Below are positions 17,647 through 26,643 of a DNA stretch of 33,658 bases, piece after piece (the first letter of the stretch is position 1; each line of letters starts with the position of its first letter). The DNA comes from an uncultured Azohydromonas sp. (GTDB lineage: Bacteria; Pseudomonadota; Gammaproteobacteria; Burkholderiales; Burkholderiaceae_C), in the NCBI RefSeq assembly GCF_937926365.1, contig NZ_CALAOH010000194.1, forward strand, positions 1-33,658, in the 5' to 3' direction. The notes below the pieces were generated by a model. That model made no database searches. It was not told where the DNA came from and worked only from the letters and a program-made list of their open reading frames with translations. The translations under genes were made by a program, and so were the position numbers.

Positions 17647-19764
17647 ATGACTTCCTGCCTGAACCGCCTGCGCGGCGCCGTGCCGTCCCTGTTGCTGCCG
17701 GCCGTGTTGCTGGGCCCCTGCGGCCTGACGGCTGCAGGCGCTGCGGGTGCGGCGGCACCCGCACCCGCGGCGGCCTCCAGCCCGGACAACGGCCCCGCGG
17801 TGCTGAGCCTGGAACTCCACGGCGGCGTGGACGGCAAGCTGCTGCCTTTCACGGTGGGGCAGCCCTTGCGCCAGGGGCAGCTGCGCGAGGGAGCGCTGCT
17901 GGCGGCTGCGGACGTGCCCGACTTGCAGTGCGTGGTGCAGAACCGCTGGCCCGACGGCAGCGCGAAGTTCGTCCTCCTGTCCGGGCGTGTGGACATGAAG
18001 GCTGGCCTGGGCCGCAAGCTGCTGCTGGGTGTGGGCGATACGCCGGCGCCGGGCCCGGTGGTGAAGCCGGACAGCCTCGCCAGAGCCGGCCTTTCGGCCA
18101 ACGTGTCGTTCGGCAGTTACGGCGTGGCGGGCTGGACGGGCAAGGACTGGGACACGCCGGCTCGGACACTGGTGGCCGGACCGCAGATGAGCGCCTGGAC
18201 CTACCGCAAGCCCATCGGCACGGACGCGCACCTGGTGGCCTGGCTGGAGGTGCGCAGCTACCAGGGCGGGCACGTGGAGGTGCTGCCGTGGATCGAAAAC
18301 GGCCATCTCAACGTGCCCGGAAGCGGCGAGAGGAGCGGCACGGCCACGTTCACGCTGGGCGGCACCCAGCGCTTCTCGCAGCCGCTGACGCTGCTCAACC
18401 ACCAGCGCGCGGTGCTGGCCGAGGGCACGCAGCTCACGCACTGGGCCGGCGCCGATCCGCGGATCGTGCCCCGGCATGACGTCGCGTACTTCATGGCCAC
18501 CCGCCTGGTGCCCCGGTACAGCGCCGTCACGCCCCCGCGGAGTCCGCTGTACGGTCGCCTGCCCACGAGCTACACGCCGCTGGCTCAGGCCGCCTACCCG
18601 CAGGCCATGGGCACGGTGGGTTACCACGCCTCCATCGGGTTGCTGCCGGAATGGGACGTGGCCTACCTGTCCACGGGCGCCGACGTGCGCGCGTGGCGCA
18701 GCGTGCTCATCAACGCCTACGCGGCCGGGCGCTACGGCATCCACTACCGCGACGAGAAGACGCAGCGCCCGCTGGCTTTTTCCCGTCATCCCAAGCTGAC
18801 CATGGGGGGTGGTTCGGGAGTGACTGGTCTCAGCAGTTCTTCCGCCGGCCAGGTCACGCCGGCGGCCGTGGGCGGGGTGCCACCGCCCTTTACGACGTCG
18901 CACCATCCCTCGATGGGTTACATGGCCTATCTGGTCAGCGGCTGGAACTACTTCCTGGAAGAAAGCCAGTTCGTGGCCACGGCCAATTACCTCAAGAACA
19001 ACGACGTGCAGCGCTTCGGGTCCAAGGGCATCCTGCAGTCCAGCTCCGGTGCGCTCACCACGCGCGGCGCGGCCTGGGCCCTGCGATCGCTCGCCCAAGC
19101 CGCGGCCGTGACGCCGGACAGCGATCCGTGGCGCGCGGAGCTCGTGGCGAGCCTCAATGCCAACATCGGCTATTACCACGACCGCTACGTCACCAGGCCC
19201 TCCAGTCCGCTGGGCATCGTGGAGCCTTACGCCCCCTACTTTCCGACCGATCCCTGGATGGGGGCGATCTGGATGGAGGATTTCTTCACGGCGGCATGGG
19301 CCTACGTCAGCGAGCTCAAGGTGCACGACACCGCGCTGCAGCCCAGGCTGGATGCCTTCCTGGCCTGGAAGGCCCGCTCCATCGTCGGGCGCCTGGGCGG
19401 CAGCGGCAGCGGCGAATACGCCTTTCCCCATGCCGCGCAGTACAGGATTCCCTTCGCGCCCCGCGTGAAGACGGACTGGGCCAACGGCACGGGCCCCTGG
19501 TACGCCTCCTGGGGCGAGGTGGCACGGGCCATGGGGCTGCCCACGGCCGGCGAGCCGGGCGATGCCATGGTGAGCGGGTATCCCGGGAGCGCCACGGCCT
19601 ACTGGGGCGCCCTGATGCCGGCCCTGGCCTACGCGGTGGACCTGCGGGCCGAAGGCGCGGCCAAGGCTTGGCAGCGCGTGACCTCGTCGCCCACTTACCC
19701 CAAGCTGGCGCGCGACTTCGACAACCACCCCGTGTGGAGCGTGTATCCGCGCTCCGTGCCCTGA
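17647..19764 (+). CDS. Exported PL26/YetA-like polysaccharide-active protein
   Basis: 705 residues from ATG 17647, preceded by TTGGAGCAG; the frame is open further up but those residues look like noise. A Sec signal peptide is visible (LRGAVPSLLLPAVLLGP), followed by an Ala/Pro linker. The N-terminal domain, with RWPDGSAKFVLLSGRVDM near residue 100, resembles the RIFT-barrel domain at the start of the exo-rhamnogalacturonan lyase/YetA group (PL26). The rest is rich in Trp, Tyr and helices (SGWNYFLEESQFVATANYL, DPWMGAIWMEDFFTAAWAY), like the alpha-toroid of lyases and glycosidases. The substrate is most likely the polymer made here or a related one. The family call rests on pattern recall, so treat it as tentative. 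Confidence 0.68.
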   Translation: MTSCLNRLRGAVPSLLLPAVLLGPCGLTAAGAAGAAAPAPAAASSPDNGPAVLSLELHGGVDGKLLPFTVGQPLRQGQLREGALLAAADVPDLQCVVQNRWPDGSAKFVLLSGRVDMKAGLGRKLLLGVGDTPAPGPVVKPDSLARAGLSANVSFGSYGVAGWTGKDWDTPARTLVAGPQMSAWTYRKPIGTDAHLVAWLEVRSYQGGHVEVLPWIENGHLNVPGSGERSGTATFTLGGTQRFSQPLTLLNHQRAVLAEGTQLTHWAGADPRIVPRHDVAYFMATRLVPRYSAVTPPRSPLYGRLPTSYTPLAQAAYPQAMGTVGYHASIGLLPEWDVAYLSTGADVRAWRSVLINAYAAGRYGIHYRDEKTQRPLAFSRHPKLTMGGGSGVTGLSSSSAGQVTPAAVGGVPPPFTTSHHPSMGYMAYLVSGWNYFLEESQFVATANYLKNNDVQRFGSKGILQSSSGALTTRGAAWALRSLAQAAAVTPDSDPWRAELVASLNANIGYYHDRYVTRPSSPLGIVEPYAPYFPTDPWMGAIWMEDFFTAAWAYVSELKVHDTALQPRLDAFLAWKARSIVGRLGGSGSGEYAFPHAAQYRIPFAPRVKTDWANGTGPWYASWGEVARAMGLPTAGEPGDAMVSGYPGSATAYWGALMPALAYAVDLRAEGAAKAWQRVTSSPTYPKLARDFDNHPVWSVYPRSVP

Positions 19765-19825
19765 TCCCGATACCGGCGACGGCGCTGAACCGCCGCGATG
19801 ACTTCGCCGCGGCAGGCCGGTCCGC

Positions 19826-21703
19826 TTACACCGCCTGCGAACTGCCCACCGAGGCTGCGCGCGGCACAGCCGCCGGGCTGCCCCCTGGGGCCGCCTTGGC
19901 CCGTGCGCGCGCAACCGCCTCCAGCGCGACCTCGATCGAGAACAGGCGGCAGAACTGGCCGTTGAACCCGAAAGCCGCTCCGCTGGCATTCGACAAGAAG
20001 CGGTCGAGCCCGCCTTCGTCGGCGATGCCGGAGCCGCGGAAGGCCGGGAACGCGAGCTGCGCGCGCAGCGCCTCGTCCCGGCCCAGCAGCACGGCCATGG
20101 GCTCCTGCCGCACGGCACCGGCGCGCTGCCCGACACCGGCCAGGCGCGCGAGCTTGTGAGCCACGCGGCCCGCGTAGTGGGGCACGACCGGCCAGAAGCG
20201 ATGCAGGTTCGTCAGGCGGGCCCGCAGCGCGGGATAGCCATGCTCCATGGGGATCGCCGCCAGGGCCGGCACCTGGCGCTCCAGCATCTCGCGCACGACC
20301 AGGCTGCGCATGCGCGCCTGGGCCCGTGTCTCCAGTACCGGCACCAGTACCGACTTCAGCATGTACGGCGACAGGCACGGCCAGATGTGGTCCGTGCTGC
20401 TCGCGATCCGGCCGTGCCAGCGCTGCATGCGCAGCGAGAAGTACACGTTGTCCATCTGCGTGGTGTTGGGCCGGTCCTCCAGCCCGCGGTTGGCCCGCCT
20501 GATGACCTCGGCCAGGTGCGGCACCAGCTCCACGCGCGCGGCGCCGGCGATCAGCCCCGCATCCCAGGCGGCCGCGCCGATCCGGGCGGCGGCGATGCGG
20601 TCGGCGTCCACGGGCTCGCGCTTGCCGATCGAGGGAAAGAGCAGCTCCCACCAGTAGGCCCGCGCCAGTTCGCCGTAGGAGCCGCTGATGCCGATGTCGT
20701 TGTCCCGCGACTGTGCCGCGTGGGTTGACGCGATCTGGGCGTACTCGATCAGGTCGTACTGGCCGTCGGAGCAACGGAACGCGGCACCGATCGCCGCCGC
20801 GCTGGGCACGCCGCCGGGGCCCGCATGGCGATGGGGCAGGCCGAACCTGGCGGCGATCGCCTTCGAGATCAGGACATCCCCACTGTCCGCCGCACCGGAC
20901 ACGGTGGCACCGATCGGCAGCCCCGACGCCAGGAAGCCGGCGATGGTCGCCCGCGAGTCATACCCGCCCGTGACGTCGCACAGGACCCGGGGAAAACGGC
21001 CCGCGATGCGGCGTGCGGCGCCGGCCATGGCCGCGCCGATCGCATCAGCCGCCTCCGCCAGGCCGTAGCGCTCCGGCGTGATGTCGCGAATGCTCCAGTA
21101 CGCCGGCTGCTCACTCCAACGGCCGCCGGCATAAGTGCTCAAACAGGCCGGCGCGAATTTGCGGACCTCCGACCACAGTGACCGGTCTTCGAAAATGATG
21201 CCCGTGGCCAGAAACTCGGCCGTGGCGACCGGATCGAGCGAGGCCGGGCCCAGCGCGGCCAGGCAGGCAGCGGAGGTCGAAATGGCGACACCGCCTTCGA
21301 TATCGCGGACATAACAGTGGCAGGAGCCCGCGACGTCGCCGATCACCGTGACGCTGCCCGTGGCCGCGTCGCCATGGAGGATGGCGAAGAACCCTTCAAG
21401 CTCACGCGCCACCCGGGCCGCGCCGTCGCTGCGCACGCGCGCCAGCAGGGCCTGCTCGTCGCCGCTGCACAGGCCACTCGAATGGAACCAGGTCCCCGAG
21501 GCGATAAGCCAGTCGCCGCAGGCCTCGTCCCGCGCGATCAGCGCCCCCGTGCCGTTCATGCGCGCAACGGCAAACGCCGCCGATCCGGGCGCCGATGCCG
21601 TCGCGCACACTTGGCGGTCGAGGTTGTCGAGCACGATGCCGGCACGAGCCAGCGTGCCGCGGTCCGCCGCGCAGCGACCTGCAATGACAAGAAATTCGCT
21701 CAT
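19826..21703 (-). CDS. Asparagine-synthetase-like protein with degenerate glutaminase domain
   Basis: 625 residues from the ATG at 21703; a start ten codons further up is less likely. The N-terminal part keeps the class II amidotransferase shape (ELEGFFAILHGD, then strand-rich sequence), but there is no Cys at position 2: it begins MSEFLVIAG. The ATP-pyrophosphatase loop is present as VTGGYDSR (residues 244-251), a Thr replacing the usual first Ser. It may therefore use free ammonia or another nucleophile to form an amide through an acyl-adenylate, as asparagine-synthetase homologues do in peptide and lactam formation. It is the last gene of the minus-strand group, 297 bases beyond the flippase stop, and converges on the exported protein gene with a 61-base gap. 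Confidence 0.8.
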   Translation of the reverse strand: MSEFLVIAGRCAADRGTLARAGIVLDNLDRQVCATASAPGSAAFAVARMNGTGALIARDEACGDWLIASGTWFHSSGLCSGDEQALLARVRSDGAARVARELEGFFAILHGDAATGSVTVIGDVAGSCHCYVRDIEGGVAISTSAACLAALGPASLDPVATAEFLATGIIFEDRSLWSEVRKFAPACLSTYAGGRWSEQPAYWSIRDITPERYGLAEAADAIGAAMAGAARRIAGRFPRVLCDVTGGYDSRATIAGFLASGLPIGATVSGAADSGDVLISKAIAARFGLPHRHAGPGGVPSAAAIGAAFRCSDGQYDLIEYAQIASTHAAQSRDNDIGISGSYGELARAYWWELLFPSIGKREPVDADRIAAARIGAAAWDAGLIAGAARVELVPHLAEVIRRANRGLEDRPNTTQMDNVYFSLRMQRWHGRIASSTDHIWPCLSPYMLKSVLVPVLETRAQARMRSLVVREMLERQVPALAAIPMEHGYPALRARLTNLHRFWPVVPHYAGRVAHKLARLAGVGQRAGAVRQEPMAVLLGRDEALRAQLAFPAFRGSGIADEGGLDRFLSNASGAAFGFNGQFCRLFSIEVALEAVARARAKAAPGGSPAAVPRAASVGSSQAV

Positions 21704-22000
21704 AGGCTGAATATATTCAAGCACCCCGCCCACAAATTACGCGGGCGCCCGCCAATATTTCGCGGGCAGTATTTTCATCGGTCGCCGCCGGGTGGGCAAA
21801 TGCCGGGCAAGGGTGTGCCACACGGCCTGGAGATCATTTGCGCCACGATCCCGGAATTTGCACTTCAGGTCAGGGTATATACCCAAGAACCATAATATTT
21901 TCCGTTGAAAGGCAAGAAAAAGACCGGAAAGGCGCGCAAATGCCTGGCCTTTGCGAAAAATTGCCGGAACAGGCGGCGCGCCGCCGTGGCGGTTGCGGCC
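21704..22000. promoter_or_regulatory. AT-rich intergenic region with two perfect palindromes
   Basis: This 297-base gap lies upstream of the degenerate amidotransferase and downstream of the flippase (both on the minus strand). It contains two perfect 12-bp palindromes: GCGGGCGCCCGC at 21741-21752 and GGGTATATACCC at 21873-21884. The second includes a TGGGTATAT that could act as an extended -10 on the minus strand, though I see no good -35. A 14-bp palindrome GGCGGCGCGCCGCC at 21972-21985 with T5 on the minus strand 11 bases further on might be a weak terminator for the flippase. No gene was seen here. Confidence 0.35.
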
Positions 22001-23461
22001 TCACCGGCCCGGCTGTGCCTGGTGGGCCTCTGGCGCCTTGCGCCGCAGCAGGCGCCGCAACTCTCCGAGCAGCGGGTGGCGCGCGAGCAGCAGGCCGGCG
22101 AGGAAGCCCACGGCCGAGCCGGCCGCGCCCAGCAGCAGCGCCGTGACGGTGCGGTCCTGGGCGCGTCCATACGCCGCGTAGACCAGCGCCGGGCCGACCG
22201 ATGCGCACGCACCCACCACGGCGCTTCGCCCGGCGACGACAGCCAGGGAGGACCAGCTGAAGCCGACGACGCTGCGCGCGCTGCCGAGCCAGAACAGCGT
22301 TCCCGCGCCCTCGGCGGCCAGCGCCGCGGCGCCCATGGCCTGCAGCCCCTGGCTGGCGCCCAGCAGGTACAGCGGCACGGCCACGGCGGCGCTGAGCAGG
22401 CTGGCGCGCAGCGCCAGCGCCGCGGCGCCGGTGCCCGTGAGCGCCGACAGGCACAGCGGCACCGGCGCGGCCAGCGCCAGCGCGCCCGCCAGCCAGCGCG
22501 CCAGCTCGGCCGAGGGCTCCCACTGCGGCCCGTAGAGCAGCCGCGTCAGCGGCGAGGCCAGGAAGGCCAGCGCGCCCGCGAAGGCCCAGCACAGCGCCAG
22601 TACGTGCGCCGTGCCCAGCAGGAAAGGCTCGCGCAGGTCCTTGGACTCGCGCATCTGCTTGGCGAAGCCCGAGGTCGCCACCACGGAGGCCGCGTCGAAC
22701 ACCAGGCGGTTGAACAGCGCCACCATGCCGTTGGCGCGGGAGTAGAAGCCCGCCGCGGTCAGCGACTGCAGCTTGCCCAGGAAGAACTCCGGTGCGCCCT
22801 TGGCCAGCGTGGTGGCCAGCGACGACCCCGTGATGCGGGTGCCGAAGGACAGCACCTTGCGCACCTCGCGCAGCCCGGGCAGCCAGGGGTAGCCGTGGGG
22901 CCGGTAGAGCGTGGCCACCAGCGCGTTGGCCACGGTGCCCGCCAGGCTGCCCCAGGCCAGGCTCATGGTGCCGAAGCCGCGCCAGGCCAGGAAGATCGAC
23001 GTCCCGGCGCTGGCCAGGGTGTAGGACAGGCGGATGACGGCCGTGGCGTCGTAGCGCATCTCGCGCATCAGCCAGGCATAGGTCACGGAGCCGAAGGGGT
23101 TGACCAGGTAACCGACGGCCAGCACGAACATGACGTCGCGCACGCGCGTGTCGTTGTAGAACAGGCTTGCCGGCACGCTCAGCGCCAGCACCACCAGCGC
23201 CAGCAGCACGCCCAGCCCCAGCTGCACCGCCCACACCGCGCGGATGCGCTCGTGCGTGAGCTCCTTCTCCTGCACCAGGTATTGGCCCGCGCCCAGGTCG
23301 CGCACGTTGGCCATCATCGCGATGATGACCATCGTGACCGAGAAGGCCCCCACGTCGTCCGGCGTCAGCAGCCGCGCCAGGATCATCGTGGAGACGATGT
23401 TGATGGCCAGGCTGGCGTAGCGGTCGATGAGCGAGTACGCGAGGGATTTGCGGATGGACAT
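22001..23461 (-). CDS. Oligosaccharide flippase (Wzx / MOP superfamily)
   Basis: 486 residues with about 12-14 hydrophobic segments, the size and layout of polysaccharide flippases of the MOP exporter superfamily. The N-terminus MSIRKSLAYSLIDRYASLAI followed by ILARLLTPDDVGAFSV is the usual Polysacc_synt-type pattern, and GFYSRANGMVALFNRLV matches the WzxC-like subgroup. It should flip undecaprenyl-linked repeat units from the cytoplasmic to the periplasmic face. No strong ribosome-binding site is seen ahead of the ATG; the start lies 42 bases after the upstream glycosyltransferase stop, on the same strand. Together with the ligase-type proteins it implies a Wzx/Wzy-like export route rather than an ABC transporter. 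Confidence 0.9.
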   Translation of the reverse strand: MSIRKSLAYSLIDRYASLAINIVSTMILARLLTPDDVGAFSVTMVIIAMMANVRDLGAGQYLVQEKELTHERIRAVWAVQLGLGVLLALVVLALSVPASLFYNDTRVRDVMFVLAVGYLVNPFGSVTYAWLMREMRYDATAVIRLSYTLASAGTSIFLAWRGFGTMSLAWGSLAGTVANALVATLYRPHGYPWLPGLREVRKVLSFGTRITGSSLATTLAKGAPEFFLGKLQSLTAAGFYSRANGMVALFNRLVFDAASVVATSGFAKQMRESKDLREPFLLGTAHVLALCWAFAGALAFLASPLTRLLYGPQWEPSAELARWLAGALALAAPVPLCLSALTGTGAAALALRASLLSAAVAVPLYLLGASQGLQAMGAAALAAEGAGTLFWLGSARSVVGFSWSSLAVVAGRSAVVGACASVGPALVYAAYGRAQDRTVTALLLGAAGSAVGFLAGLLLARHPLLGELRRLLRRKAPEAHQAQPGR

Positions 23462-23503
23462 TCGGCGGCGCGGCGGCGGGCTGTGGCGGCGGACGGGACG
23501 GGC

Positions 23504-24787
23504 TCAGGCGCCGCGGGCCAGCGCGGGCTGTGCCTGGGCAGCGGTCAGCGAGTCCAGCAGCTGGGCCAGCACCGCGGTGCGCCCGCGGCGCGAGTGCTCC
23601 TGCACCGAGCTGGCGAGCCCGCCCACGGGCGTGCCGCCGCGCAGGCCGTCGCGGATGCGCAGCAGCAGCGCGGCGATGTCGGCCGCGTCGTCGAGCCGCG
23701 CCACGGTGTCCACGCCGGCGCGCCGCAGCGCGGCGGCGGTGTCCCCGGCGGGGTCGGTCAGCGCGACGACGGGGCGGCGCGCGCGGAAGTACTCGTAGAG
23801 CTTGGCCGGCACCTGCCCGTTGCAGGCGCTGCCCTGCAGCACCAGCAGGCCGTCGGCACGCAGCATCTCCTGCATGGCCGCGCGGTACGGAATCTGCGGG
23901 GCGACCTCGACGAAGGCTTCCACGCCGTGCTCCTGCGCCAGGCGGTGCAGCAGGTCCTCGTGCACGGGGGCGCGGAAGCGCAGCCTGAAGTCGCCGGGGC
24001 GGATGCGTCCGGCCCGCTGCAGTTGCTCCACGGCCACGAACAGTTGCTTGGGATCGCGCAGGGCCGGGTAGACGATGCCGCTGTGCACCAGCACCGGCAC
24101 GGCCGGGTCCAAGGGCTGGGCCGCGTCGAAGCCCGGGTCGCGCTCGGCGCTCAGGAAGCTCTCCTCGTCGTAGCCGTTCTCCAGCACGCTCACGCGCGTG
24201 GCCGCCTCGGGGTAGCGCTCGCGGTACATGCGCGCGGCGCTGGGCGTGGTGAACACGCAGGCGGCCGCGTGCCGCACGGTATCGCGCTCGATGCGCTGCC
24301 AGCTGGGCAGGGCGCTGGGGTCCTCCGGCGCGCCCGGCTGCACCATGGGATCGCGGAAATCGGCCACCCACGGCAGGCCGCTGCGGCGCTGCAGCTCCGC
24401 GCCGATGCGGTGGGCCGTCGGAATCGGGTGCGTGGTCCAGATGGCGTCGGGCCGGTACTGGCGGATCAATTCCATGCCCACCCGCACGGCATGGAAGCGC
24501 CAGCTCGCATACCGGTCGGGCCACGCGGTGCGGGCGATGTAGCGCCCGAACACCGCCAGGTGGCGCGAGGCGTCCAGCGCGATGGCCCGGCGCACGATGG
24601 TGCCGGGCGGGATCTCGCCCAGCAGGTCCGGGCCGGCGTTGGCGCCGTAGGCCATCGGCGAGGCGCTTAGCACCAGGGGCTCCCAGCCACAGCGCGGCAG
24701 GTGCTGCACGAAGCGCAGCGTCCGCTGGACGCCGCTGCTCACGGCATAGGGCGGGAAGTGGAAGGCCACCATCAGCACGCGCTTCAT
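23504..24787 (-). CDS. Glycosyltransferase, GT-B fold (GT4-like)
   Basis: 427 residues from ATG 24787; a GTG one codon upstream (24790) is equally possible. The ATG overlaps the last base of the hydrolase 1 stop (TGATG), so translation is probably coupled. The N-terminus VLMVAFHFPPYAVSSGVQRT is typical of GT4-like proteins of polysaccharide loci, followed by RPDAIWTTHPIPTAHRIG and LPWVADFRDPM. The C-terminal half has VPVLVHSGIVYPALRDPKQL and a donor-site region QVPAKLYEYFRARRPVVAL. It probably adds a sugar at the cytoplasmic face. It sits between the hydrolase pair and the flippase. Confidence 0.87.
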   Translation of the reverse strand: MKRVLMVAFHFPPYAVSSGVQRTLRFVQHLPRCGWEPLVLSASPMAYGANAGPDLLGEIPPGTIVRRAIALDASRHLAVFGRYIARTAWPDRYASWRFHAVRVGMELIRQYRPDAIWTTHPIPTAHRIGAELQRRSGLPWVADFRDPMVQPGAPEDPSALPSWQRIERDTVRHAAACVFTTPSAARMYRERYPEAATRVSVLENGYDEESFLSAERDPGFDAAQPLDPAVPVLVHSGIVYPALRDPKQLFVAVEQLQRAGRIRPGDFRLRFRAPVHEDLLHRLAQEHGVEAFVEVAPQIPYRAAMQEMLRADGLLVLQGSACNGQVPAKLYEYFRARRPVVALTDPAGDTAAALRRAGVDTVARLDDAADIAALLLRIRDGLRGGTPVGGLASSVQEHSRRGRTAVLAQLLDSLTAAQAQPALARGA

Positions 24788-25764
24788 CACTGCGCCTCGC
24801 TCGGCTGGGTGGGCAACGGAAAACGCGGCGTGGACTGGTCCATGGAGGTCGCGGAAGGTGAGGGCATGAATTCGTCAGGGGCCGCCGGCGCGGGCTGCGG
24901 CGCGCGCAGCCACGCCAGCGTGGTCCGCAGCACCCAGTCCGCCGCGGCGGCACGGGAAAAGGTGTGGTCGGCCTCGGGCAGCGTGGCCTGCGCCAGGCGC
25001 GGATGCCGCAGCGCCGCGTGCCAGGTGGCGTCGCCGGCGCAGCGCTCCAGGAACTCCCGGGCCGTGAAGTCGTTGCCGCTGAGCAGCAGCAGCAGCTCGC
25101 CGTCGAAGGCGTGCCAGGCCTGCGCCATGCGCTGCTCGAAGCCGGGCGGCGCGCCAGCCTGGCCCGCCGGGCCGCGCTGCCGGCGCAGCGCCGTGCCGAG
25201 GTTGCCCAGCAGGCCGCGCACGGCGCCCAGGCCCACGCCGCCGCGCAGCAGCTTGAGCCAGAAGCCGCGCTGCAGCAGCCGCCGCGCGTAGTAGTGCTTG
25301 ACGTGGGTGCGCGCCAGGCTCTGCGCCGAGCGCACCCAGGGGTTGGCCAGGCACAGGCCGCGCACGCGCGCGTCGCGCGTGGCGTGCAGGTACAGCAGCG
25401 CCGCGGAGGCGCCGTCGCACAGGCCCCAGAGCATGACGCGGCGCAGTTGCGGGCAGCGCGCGAGCAGCGCCTCGATGGCCGCGCCGATGTCGGGCGCGGT
25501 GTGCTCGAAGCCGGGAAAGTCGCCCTCGCTGTCGCCCATGCCGCGCAGGTCGAAGCGAAGCACCGGATGCCCCGCGCCGGCCAGCGCGCGGGCCAGCCGC
25601 ACGAACAGCCGGTGCGCGCCGGCGCGGTACTGCGGCCCGCCGGTGACGATCACCACGCCCGTGTCGGAGCCCGCGGCTCGCGCCGGCCCGGCCAGCACGC
25701 CCACGAGTTGCAGGCCCCGGCAGTCGAAGGCCAGCGCATCCTCCCGCCACGCGGCCACGCTCAC
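24787..25764 (-). CDS. XrtA system-associated hydrolase 1 (TIGR03100-like)
   Basis: 325 residues from a GTG at 25764 that overlaps the hydrolase 2 stop (GTGA). Alpha/beta-hydrolase fold: VVIVTGGPQYRAGAHRLFVR, then VLRFDLRGMGDSEG, then the nucleophile-elbow position MLWGLCDGAS with Cys116 where Ser normally stands, and DHTFSR near the C-terminus as the likely catalytic His. A Cys at the elbow is, as far as I recall, usual for this XrtA family. Thioesterase or acyltransferase chemistry on the neighbouring carrier protein is a plausible role, but nothing is proven. The last 40 residues are a proline/serine-rich tail. Confidence 0.88.
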   Translation of the reverse strand: MSVAAWREDALAFDCRGLQLVGVLAGPARAAGSDTGVVIVTGGPQYRAGAHRLFVRLARALAGAGHPVLRFDLRGMGDSEGDFPGFEHTAPDIGAAIEALLARCPQLRRVMLWGLCDGASAALLYLHATRDARVRGLCLANPWVRSAQSLARTHVKHYYARRLLQRGFWLKLLRGGVGLGAVRGLLGNLGTALRRQRGPAGQAGAPPGFEQRMAQAWHAFDGELLLLLSGNDFTAREFLERCAGDATWHAALRHPRLAQATLPEADHTFSRAAAADWVLRTTLAWLRAPQPAPAAPDEFMPSPSATSMDQSTPRFPLPTQPSEAQ

Positions 25765-26603
25765 GCCATCACCTCGTCGTGCAGCGCCTGCAGCGTGGCC
25801 TGCAGCAGGGCGGGCGCGGTTTCGGTTTCGGCGGTGGCCCAGAAGGGCGGACCGGGCACCCGTTGCGCGTGCACCTGCCAGCCACCGCGGCTCCAGGCGT
25901 CGATCAGGGGTTGCGCGGCCGGGGAGGGCGCCGCGGGCTCGCTGCCGCCAAGCTCCAGCCAGGCCAGCCGGCCCGCGCGCGGGAGCACGGGCACCAGCGT
26001 GGCGGCCTGCAGCCCGTGCGCCAGCGCCGGGGAGACGGTGTAGCCCGCGGCCTCCACGGCCTGGCCGGCGTCGAGCTGGGCGCGCAAGGTCTTCATCAGC
26101 GCGCCGGCCTGGCCTTGGGCCAGACCCTCGGCCAGGCGCAGCCGCAGGAACTGCTGCAGCACCGCCGCGCCGCTGGCCGGGGGCTGCCACAGCAGCAGGT
26201 TGCACGACACCGGCAGCGCGTGCGCGGCCTCCACGGCCAGCAGCGCGCCCGCGCGCAGGCCCCACAGCCACAGCGGCGCGGCGCCGGGTTGCGCGCGCAG
26301 CCACTCGCAGGCCTGCAGCGCGTCGGCCGTCCAGCCTTGCCAGGAGGCATCGGCGAAGTCGCCCGCGCTGTCGCCGCAGCCGTGCAGGTCGATCTGCAGC
26401 ACTTCGAAGCCCGCGCCGGCCAGGGCCCGCGCCTGCAGCGCGGCCATGCGGCGGCTGCGGTTCATCTCCTCGGCCAGCGGGTGCAGGTACAGCACGCGCG
26501 CGCGCGGCCGCCCGCCCGCGGCGCGGTGGTGCAGGCAAAAGCGCCGGCCCTCGCCCCAACCCATGAAAAAAGGGTGTGCGGGTTCGGGCGATGTCGTGCT
26601 CAC
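25761..26603 (-). CDS. XrtA system-associated hydrolase 2 (TIGR03101-like)
   Basis: 280 residues starting at GTG 26603; the first ATG (26564) would remove the PAHPFF segment that family members carry. The alpha/beta-hydrolase core is recognisable: VLYLHPLAEEMNRSRRM, then LQIDLHGCGDSAGDF, then LWLWGLRAGALLA. At the nucleophile elbow the residue is Arg117, not Ser, Cys or Asp, so the protein probably has no classical hydrolase activity. It may be a structural or regulatory partner of hydrolase 1, whose start overlaps its stop. It lies 40 bases after the carrier protein gene. Cytoplasmic; no signal peptide. Confidence 0.88.
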   Translation of the reverse strand: MSTTSPEPAHPFFMGWGEGRRFCLHHRAAGGRPRARVLYLHPLAEEMNRSRRMAALQARALAGAGFEVLQIDLHGCGDSAGDFADASWQGWTADALQACEWLRAQPGAAPLWLWGLRAGALLAVEAAHALPVSCNLLLWQPPASGAAVLQQFLRLRLAEGLAQGQAGALMKTLRAQLDAGQAVEAAGYTVSPALAHGLQAATLVPVLPRAGRLAWLELGGSEPAAPSPAAQPLIDAWSRGGWQVHAQRVPGPPFWATAETETAPALLQATLQALHDEVMA

Positions 26604-26643
26604 GAGAGGCGGGCGGGGCGCGAGGCGGCGCGGCGGTCGGTGC

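Noticed and set aside
17647..17760. Lipoprotein signal in the YetA-like protein (a Cys after LLGP)
   Set aside because: Pro stands where the lipobox needs Gly, Ala or Ser, so an ordinary Sec signal peptide is more likely.
15823..20136. A 1437-codon open frame on the minus strand
   Set aside because: It lies antisense to the deacetylase, beta-helix and YetA-like genes and has low-complexity Arg/His/Gln/Ala-rich sequence with no family motifs; long shadow frames are expected at this G+C.
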